From Pseudomonadota bacterium (lineage in GTDB: Bacteria; Desulfobacterota; Anaeroferrophillalia; Anaeroferrophillales; Tharpellaceae), in the NCBI GenBank assembly GCA_030641485.1, contig DAOWHJ010000006.1, forward strand, positions 1-19,760: a DNA stretch of 19,760 nucleotides. The letters are read 5' to 3'. Below are positions 14,796 through 19,760 of this stretch, piece after piece. Position numbers and translations under genes: made by a program. How positions within the stretch are numbered: the stretch's first letter is position 1; each line of letters opens with the position of its first letter. The notes under the pieces were generated by a model. It had not been told where the DNA came from, searched no databases, and saw only the letters and a list, made by a program, of their open reading frames with translations.

Positions 14796-15281
14796 ATGTT
14801 GCGGCACTATCAGGAACTAGCCCGATTGTTGGAGCGTGAGGTGATGGTTTTAAGGCAAGTGGCGAGCTTTTATCAAGGGCTGGCTGAAAGTCTTAAGCTT
14901 GGTCAGTTACCGGCACTGCCGGAACTTTTTGCCGGCGGAGCACAATCTTCTTCAGATCTTAAAAGGATATCTGGTGAAAAAAGAGAGTTCTTGGCTGAGA
15001 TCAAGGTGGATTCGTTGCGTGAACTCTTGGCTTCCAATTATCCGGCTAAAATTCGGCGCTTGGTTGGTCTGAAGGGTTCAGCTATCGCGGAACTGTACCG
15101 TAAAATAGAGGCTAGTGGTATTTCAATCAGGCAATCGCTAGGGGCTCTTCAGGTAGTCAATCGGCGGTTTTGTGATTTTTTTCAACAGTTGCTTCCAGCT
15201 ACGATCAGTTACCATGGCAAAGGTGAAATGACAGATCATGGTAGTTTGTACAGCGGGATTACATTTAGCAGTGCAGTTTGA
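14796..15281 (+). CDS. flgN: FlgN-family chaperone for FlgK and FlgL
   Basis: FlgN is the cytosolic export chaperone of the hook-filament junction proteins FlgK and FlgL. This family has little conserved sequence, so the call rests on three things. The length is 161 residues. The composition is largely helical with heptad-like Leu (LARLLEREVMVLRQVASFYQ), and the position is between flgM and flgK, where flgN normally sits. Later helices (REFLAEIKVDSLRELLA and IRQSLGALQVVNRRFCDFFQ) fit the fold. AAGGA lies 6 bases before the start. No promoter is evident in the 64 bases after the flgM terminator. Confidence 0.8.
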   Translation: MLRHYQELARLLEREVMVLRQVASFYQGLAESLKLGQLPALPELFAGGAQSSSDLKRISGEKREFLAEIKVDSLRELLASNYPAKIRRLVGLKGSAIAELYRKIEASGISIRQSLGALQVVNRRFCDFFQQLLPATISYHGKGEMTDHGSLYSGITFSSAV

Positions 15282-15333
15282 GCAGATTGAAAACTGATCT
15301 TTTTTTCATGATCATTAAGGATGGAGAATTAAA

Positions 15334-17085
15334 ATGGTAGTCGGCCTTTCTAATGCATTGAATACTGCCAGGGTCGGGATGCAGGCAAGTATGACCTCGA
15401 TTGATATTGTCGGGCATAATATTGCTAACGCCAACAATCCTGATTATCGACGCCAGGTTGCTTATCTTGAGACAACTAATCCAATTCCTAGTGCCTCGGG
15501 ACCCCGGGGGACCGGGGTTCAGGTTAGTCGGGTTGAGTCCCTGTATGATCGCTTTCTCTTTCGTCAAGTTAATTATGAGAAGTCAAATCAGGGGATGTGG
15601 GAATCTCTGGCCGGAGGTCTCGACAGTGTTGAGCGGGTTTTTAATGATCTTGATGGTAATGGCCTGGCGGGACAGATGGCTGCGTTCTGGGGGGCTTGGG
15701 AAGACCTTGCGAATCAGCCCGAAGGTGGTATCGAGCGGGCAACCTTGACGAGTAAAAGTCAGGTGTTGGCTGCAACCTTGAATTCGATGGGTGAAGACCT
15801 TAATTTTCAACGTCAGGTGCTTAACGACTATTTTGACCAAGGGATTGACGATATTAATATGATGGCTGACAGTCTCGGGGCCATGAATCTGGCAATTTTG
15901 GAATCCGAAGTGAACGGTGGTCAGAACAACGATTTGCGGGATAAACAGCTGGCTTTACTTTCTAATCTTTCAGAGTTGGTAGATATTGACTATAACGAGG
16001 ATAATACCGGGCAGCTCAATATTATGTTGCAGGGCGGAAAGCCGTTGGTTTTAGGCAGTGAGGTCTATCATCTCAAGAGCGAAGCCAATGATCAGGGTGA
16101 TTATAACGCTTATTTCGGTAACGAAGGGGTGCCGCTTGATGATTTTTTAGGTAGTGGCAAGATGAAGGGTTGGGTTGATGCCCGGGACACTTTGATTCAG
16201 GCTCAGGATGATCTCAATCGGATGACCAGTGCTTTGATCTTTAATCTCAACCAGGCTCATTTTCAGGGTTACAATCTTGATGCTGAGACTGGTGCAATCT
16301 TTTTTGATCATCGTATCGACCTGGCTGCGGGCCAGGAGAATGAGAGTGATGCGGTGATCTCGTTTCATGCTGATTCTAGCAGTGCAGAAGCCCCGGAAGG
16401 GATTGCTTGGAAGACATTGGCCAACTATGATGATTTTGAGATCAGATTTACCAGTGATTATAATAATAATGGTGGTATTCCGGAATTTACAATTCGTAAC
16501 CTGACGACTGGGGTTGACCTTGATTCGGGTTCATATGAAGTTGTCGAAAGTGCGGGCGAGATGGTCATCAGTTTTAATGATACTAAAGATCCGACTTTGA
16601 CTCCGGATAAGGGCTATCATCTTAAATTGGATTTTGCTTCAGGAACTGCGCCTTTACAAAACGATACTTTTAAGCTCTCATTCGGGATGCATGCAGCCCG
16701 GACTGTGGAGCTTAATTCAGATCTTGAAAATCCGGATAAGGTTGCAATCTCGGATAACTATTTTGAGGTTCCGGGAAACAATAAAATTGCTTTAGAGATT
16801 GCTCAGTTGCAACATAAGCAGGTGGTTGACGGACGCTATACCTACAGTGAGTATTACACCTCATTGATCAGTCGGGTCGGTTCAGCCTCGTATACGGCTC
16901 AATCACGTCAAAGTCAGTCTCGCTTGGTACTTGATCAGCTAAATGTTCGTGAAGAATCGGTCTCCGGGGTTTCGATTGATGAAGAGATGGTAAACCTGAT
17001 AAAATTTCAACAATCCTATCAGGCGACCGCCCGTATGATATCAACCATTGATGAACTCATGCAAGTTTTAAATGATATGCTTTAA
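15334..17085 (+). CDS. flgK: FlgK, hook-filament junction protein 1 (HAP1)
   Basis: FlgK is the first junction protein between hook and filament. The 583-residue product has the family N-terminus (LSNALNTARVGMQASMTSID, then IVGHNIANANNPDYRRQ) and C-terminus (GVSIDEEMVNLIKFQQSYQA, then ARMISTIDELMQVLNDML). The internal segments GQMAAFWGAWEDLANQPEG and NNDLRDKQLALLSNLSELVD are also typical of FlgK. Length is within the usual range of about 450-650. GGATGGAG lies upstream of the ATG. flgL follows after 87 bases. Confidence 0.96.
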   Translation: MVVGLSNALNTARVGMQASMTSIDIVGHNIANANNPDYRRQVAYLETTNPIPSASGPRGTGVQVSRVESLYDRFLFRQVNYEKSNQGMWESLAGGLDSVERVFNDLDGNGLAGQMAAFWGAWEDLANQPEGGIERATLTSKSQVLAATLNSMGEDLNFQRQVLNDYFDQGIDDINMMADSLGAMNLAILESEVNGGQNNDLRDKQLALLSNLSELVDIDYNEDNTGQLNIMLQGGKPLVLGSEVYHLKSEANDQGDYNAYFGNEGVPLDDFLGSGKMKGWVDARDTLIQAQDDLNRMTSALIFNLNQAHFQGYNLDAETGAIFFDHRIDLAAGQENESDAVISFHADSSSAEAPEGIAWKTLANYDDFEIRFTSDYNNNGGIPEFTIRNLTTGVDLDSGSYEVVESAGEMVISFNDTKDPTLTPDKGYHLKLDFASGTAPLQNDTFKLSFGMHAARTVELNSDLENPDKVAISDNYFEVPGNNKIALEIAQLQHKQVVDGRYTYSEYYTSLISRVGSASYTAQSRQSQSRLVLDQLNVREESVSGVSIDEEMVNLIKFQQSYQATARMISTIDELMQVLNDML

Positions 17086-17172
17086 TTCAGTGGTTAGTGG
17101 GCAGACGGCAGGAAAAACGTGTAGGTTTTTGTTCAGCTTGCTATTAACCTGTGGAAACCGGGGGTTTTCATT

Positions 17173-18870
17173 ATGATACGGACAACTAAGAACCATTTTT
17201 ATATGAATGTTGATAGTAATCTCTCGCGGTTGGCGGCAGAACGTGATCGCTATCTGCAACAGGTTTCAACCGGTAAAAAATTTAGCCGCATATCCGAGGA
17301 CCCGGTTAGTGCCACGGCGGTATTGACCTATAAATCTGAGGATGTCAAGATTAGCCAGTTAGGCCGGAATATGGTTCAAGGTGAGAATCAACTTGCGGTC
17401 GCCGGGACCGTAACTGACCAGGCTCACTCCGTGCTTTTTGACGCGAAAGGGGCGTTGACCGCGTGGCCCAGTACTCAGGATGCTGCGATGCAGCAGACGA
17501 TTATCCAGGAGATGAGTCAATTTGAGGATCGCCTTTACGGGTTAGCGAATACGATTAATAACGGTGGTTCGCTTTTTGCGGGCTATCAGCGGCGAGAGAG
17601 TGAAGCTTACTCAAATATCTCGACTGCAACTTCGCATCTCGGGGCCATTTATAATGGCGATGGCGGTGAGATCTCAATGGAAGTGGGGATTCTGCAAACT
17701 TTGCAGCTTAACGTTGTCGGAGGCGGCTCAACCCTCGATGGTCGTGAGATTGAAGGTGTTTTCAGTAAAGATAAAAGTCAGGATAGTGATTCACGTGATA
17801 TCTTTGAGCTCTTTTCACGGATGATTGCCGGAATGGAGAATGAGACCAACGGATCAAGTCTGACTTCAAGTGAATATCCGCTACCTGTGGTAAGTAGTTT
17901 GGCAGTTGCGGGTGATTTGCAAATTAATGGTATTGACATCGGGGTGGCACGTAGTGTTGGTCCTGATGCTATTGCCAATAATGCTTGGAATATTAATGAT
18001 GAAGTTGCATCTACCGGAGTGACTGCCCAGCTGCGGGCCGAGGTTACGGGAACGGCACTGCCGAACTTTGTGGCCAATCAAACTATGGCTGCCGGTGATT
18101 TGAAAATCAACGGGGTTGAAATTGGTGCCGTCGATTTTGTCAAGGTTCCATCTGGGGATAGTGAGGTCGCCAACAATGCGGCGTTAACCAATATCCGCGC
18201 TTTGGCTTCAGCGATTAACCGCGAAAGCGACGAGACCGGGGTGTGGGCGACGTATGAGCCGGAAATCGACGATAATGGTGCTTCTTATGACTATAATCTG
18301 GTTTTGACCAGTACCGAGGCCAACGGTAAGGCGATCAGTCTTGATGCTACGGTGGCGACTTCGACCCAGACCGGTTTGGTGGCGGCCGATTACTATCCCG
18401 GAGCTTCTGGTGATGGGCTTAATAATGTTGATAGCGTTGCTGGAGGTGTCGGCGGTGATGTCTATAACAGCAACAACGGCGCTGTAACTCTGGTTTCAGA
18501 TGATGGTTTTAGTCTGCAGGAGAACAGCGCTGGTGTTCTCGCAGGGACCTTAGGTCTTTCTGTCAACACAGGGCTAAACCAGCATACATCACAAAGCGTA
18601 CTCGACCAGCAAGTCTCCCAGATGGATGAGTACCTCACCCATTTCACCGCCGAACGGGCCTCTGTTGCTGCCCGGCGCAACCATATTGAAGCGAGTCAGG
18701 AGAGTTTGGATTTGCGTTCGCAAAATCTTAAAGATGCAATTGATAATCTTGAAAGTGTCGATATGGAAGAGGCGATAATGAAATATTATGCGGCTCAAAA
18801 TTACTACGAGGCGACCTTAGCATCAACCAGTCGGGTAATTAGCACCTCAATTCTTGATTATTTACGTTAG
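17173..18870 (+). CDS. flgL: FlgL, hook-filament junction protein 3 (HAP3), enlarged
   Basis: FlgL sits between FlgK and the flagellin filament. The N-terminus is normal for FlgL and flagellins (LQQVSTGKKFSRISEDPVSA, and later GGSLFAGYQRRESEAY). The C-terminus is too (RRNHIEASQESLDLRSQNL, DMEEAIMKYYAAQNYYEATL, ending ISTSILDYLR). At 565 residues it is far longer than the common 300-400. The extra length is a central insertion from about residue 236 to 475. It contains two flagellin-IN-like units, GDLQINGIDIG at 247-257 and GDLKINGVEIG at 308-318, 61 residues apart, each followed by a helix-turn segment ending TGVTA or TGVWA. The ribosome site is weak (GGGGG 9-13 bases upstream). Confidence 0.9.
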   Translation: MIRTTKNHFYMNVDSNLSRLAAERDRYLQQVSTGKKFSRISEDPVSATAVLTYKSEDVKISQLGRNMVQGENQLAVAGTVTDQAHSVLFDAKGALTAWPSTQDAAMQQTIIQEMSQFEDRLYGLANTINNGGSLFAGYQRRESEAYSNISTATSHLGAIYNGDGGEISMEVGILQTLQLNVVGGGSTLDGREIEGVFSKDKSQDSDSRDIFELFSRMIAGMENETNGSSLTSSEYPLPVVSSLAVAGDLQINGIDIGVARSVGPDAIANNAWNINDEVASTGVTAQLRAEVTGTALPNFVANQTMAAGDLKINGVEIGAVDFVKVPSGDSEVANNAALTNIRALASAINRESDETGVWATYEPEIDDNGASYDYNLVLTSTEANGKAISLDATVATSTQTGLVAADYYPGASGDGLNNVDSVAGGVGGDVYNSNNGAVTLVSDDGFSLQENSAGVLAGTLGLSVNTGLNQHTSQSVLDQQVSQMDEYLTHFTAERASVAARRNHIEASQESLDLRSQNLKDAIDNLESVDMEEAIMKYYAAQNYYEATLASTSRVISTSILDYLR

Positions 18871-18894
18871 TTTTATAAATGTTGTAAATTTTCC

Positions 18895-18921
18895 TAAAGT
18901 TTTGCTTGAGGCTGTCGAATA
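18895..18921 (+). promoter_or_regulatory. FliA (sigma28) promoter for the flagellin gene
   Basis: TAAAGTTT (18895-18902) is a perfect -35 box, followed after exactly 11 bases by GTCGAATA (18914-18921), a weaker -10 match to GCCGATAA. The start would be near 18928, leaving a leader of about 180 bases before the flagellin ATG. Confidence 0.75.
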
Positions 18922-18928
18922 GAGATAT

Positions 18929-18991
18929 ATGAAACAAATTAACCAGGTTCGTTTGATCGGAACAGAACTAACTAATAAAAAAAGGAGGTAG
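18929..18991 (+). CDS. Possible 20-codon leader ORF in the flagellin mRNA
   Basis: ATG at 18929 opens a 20-codon frame (starts MKQINQVRL, ends NKKRR) stopping at TAG 18989-18991. Its start almost coincides with the transcription start expected from the FliA promoter, so it would be leaderless or nearly so. Its last codons are the strong Shine-Dalgarno AAGGAGGT (18982-18989). There is no independent evidence of coding, and it may be chance. Confidence 0.22.
   Translation: MKQINQVRLIGTELTNKKRR
18982..18989 (+). promoter_or_regulatory. Orphan strong Shine-Dalgarno in the flagellin leader
   Basis: AAGGAGGT is a full anti-16S match, yet no ATG, GTG or TTG opens a usable frame at the normal distance downstream. 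The flagellin gene has its own site AAAAGGAG (19095-19102) before ATG 19110. The element may be a ribosome standby site, a CsrA target or part of a folded leader. Confidence 0.5.
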
Positions 18992-19062
18992 CAGGGAAAG
19001 GTAGGTTGCAGGTGTAAAATATTTATAAGGAAAAAGTTAACATTGCAAATTAATCATTTTGA

Positions 19063-19083
19063 CCTTGACAAGAAGTGTCGAGG
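19063..19083 (+). repeat. Leader hairpin just upstream of the flagellin ribosome site
   Basis: CCTTGACA (19063-19070) pairs with TGTCGAGG (19076-19083) over 8 positions, one of them G-U, with loop AGAAG. GGA motifs sit at its 3' base (19083-19085) and in the ribosome site (19099-19101). It is placed where it could affect translation or stability of the flagellin message. Confidence 0.5.
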
Positions 19084-19109
19084 GAAAAACCTAGAAAAGG
19101 AGAAACAAA

Positions 19110-19760
19110 ATGTCTGATATTTCATTGACCTCGGGAATGCGGCAGAGTTTGTACAGCATGCAGCAAACAAATCAATTGATGGACAGGACCGCTAGTCGTT
19201 TGAGTTCCGGTTATAAGGTTCAGACCGCTCTTGATGATCCGATCTCCTATTTTGCGGCTGAAGGCCATCGCCAGCGTGCGGGTGACCTTGCAGGTCGTAA
19301 AGATGAGATGGGTGAAGCAATCCAACTGGTTAAGGCTGGTAATAACGGTATTGAGGCACTTACGGACTTGGTCGCATCGGCTAAATCTTTGGCCCAATCG
19401 GCTCTTTCTGCAGAGAATACAATTGAGATTAACAGTTTGGAAACTCAATTTAATGCGGTTATGGATCAGATTGACGAGCTTGCAGGGGATTCTGGTTATA
19501 AAGGGGTTAACTTGCTCGAAGGGACCGATGAAACTTTGAAGGTTTCATTCGATGAGACCGGTGACTCATCAATAACCTTAAGTGGCTTTGATGCAGATTA
19601 CACATCACTAGGTATGTCGAGAGTCATCACAGATGATTGGAATACTGAAGGTGCTGCTACTACGACCACCATTAATGCTGCTATAGAAACTCTTGACAGT
19701 GCCCGTACGGAATTACGTTCTGAGGCTAAAGATATGGCTAATGATCTCTCGACCATAACC
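19110..19760 (+). CDS. fliC: Flagellin, 5' part (3' end outside window)
   Basis: This is the filament subunit; 217 residues are visible. The N-terminal D0/D1 region begins MSDISLTSGMRQSLYSMQQT and has DRTASRLSSGYKVQTALDDP and YKGVNLLEG (to residue 138). The C-terminal D1 region already starts near residue 188 (INAAIETLDSARTELRSEA). The central variable part is thus only about 50 residues, so the whole protein should be near 270-280 residues without D2/D3 outer domains. The MSDISL-type start differs from the MAQVINTN type of enteric flagellins and recalls those of some alpha- and deltaproteobacteria. AAAAGGAG precedes the ATG by 7 bases. A FliA promoter lies about 190 bases upstream. Confidence 0.95.
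   Translation, partial: MSDISLTSGMRQSLYSMQQTNQLMDRTASRLSSGYKVQTALDDPISYFAAEGHRQRAGDLAGRKDEMGEAIQLVKAGNNGIEALTDLVASAKSLAQSALSAENTIEINSLETQFNAVMDQIDELAGDSGYKGVNLLEGTDETLKVSFDETGDSSITLSGFDADYTSLGMSRVITDDWNTEGAATTTTINAAIETLDSARTELRSEAKDMANDLSTIT

Noticed and set aside
1..19760. tRNA, rRNA, insertion sequences, CRISPR arrays, phage or defence genes
   Set aside because: None seen; the window is filled almost entirely by recognised flagellar genes, and no gap exceeds 300 bases.

Overview
The window is a continuous block of flagellar genes with no mobile element, RNA gene or CRISPR array. It runs from the 3' end of flhB to the first two thirds of a flagellin gene. P-ring and L-ring genes (flgA, flgH, flgI) show a Gram-negative cell with an outer membrane. 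The order flhB-flhA-flhF-flhG-fliA-cheY, then a sigma54 two-component pair, then flgFGAHIJ-M-N-K-L-flagellin, with moderate GC, suggests a member of the former Deltaproteobacteria (Desulfobacterota or Desulfuromonadota). The taxon is an inference from layout, not from a search.

Region 1 (1-5938) encodes the export gate proteins FlhB (partial) and FlhA, the placement and number regulators FlhF and FlhG, the flagellar sigma factor FliA and a CheY. Genes are packed tightly with overlaps at flhA/flhF and flhG/fliA. A hairpin terminator follows cheY. Region 2 (5968-8443) is a cytoplasmic PAS histidine kinase overlapping a sigma54-activating NtrC-type regulator, resembling FlrB/FlrC. Region 3 (8444-9462) is the odd part. 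It holds a small gene of unknown function behind a near-consensus FliA promoter. That gene converges on a DtxR/MntR-type metal regulator, and both reading frames stop in the same CTAG. The regulator's sigma70-type promoter is divergent from a clear sigma54 promoter that drives the rod/ring operon.

Region 4 (9463-14192) is flgF, flgG, flgA, flgH, flgI and a short flgJ, probably one sigma54-dependent operon. Region 5 (14201-19760) is the late part: flgM behind its own FliA promoter and followed by a terminator, then flgN, flgK, an unusually large flgL, and a flagellin gene with a FliA promoter and a leader of about 180 nt.

The regulatory logic can be read directly. The sigma54 regulator plausibly turns on the basal-body operon. 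FliA is held by FlgM until FlgM is exported. FliA then transcribes flgM, the flagellin gene and the small unknown gene. Three FliA-type promoters of the form TAAAGTTT-N11-GYCGATA, one sigma54 promoter and one sigma70-type promoter are visible. The main items for follow-up are the FliA-dependent small gene and its possible compensated frameshift, the metal regulator embedded in the cluster, the enlarged FlgL, and the flagellin leader with an orphan strong Shine-Dalgarno and no fliW-csrA beside it.
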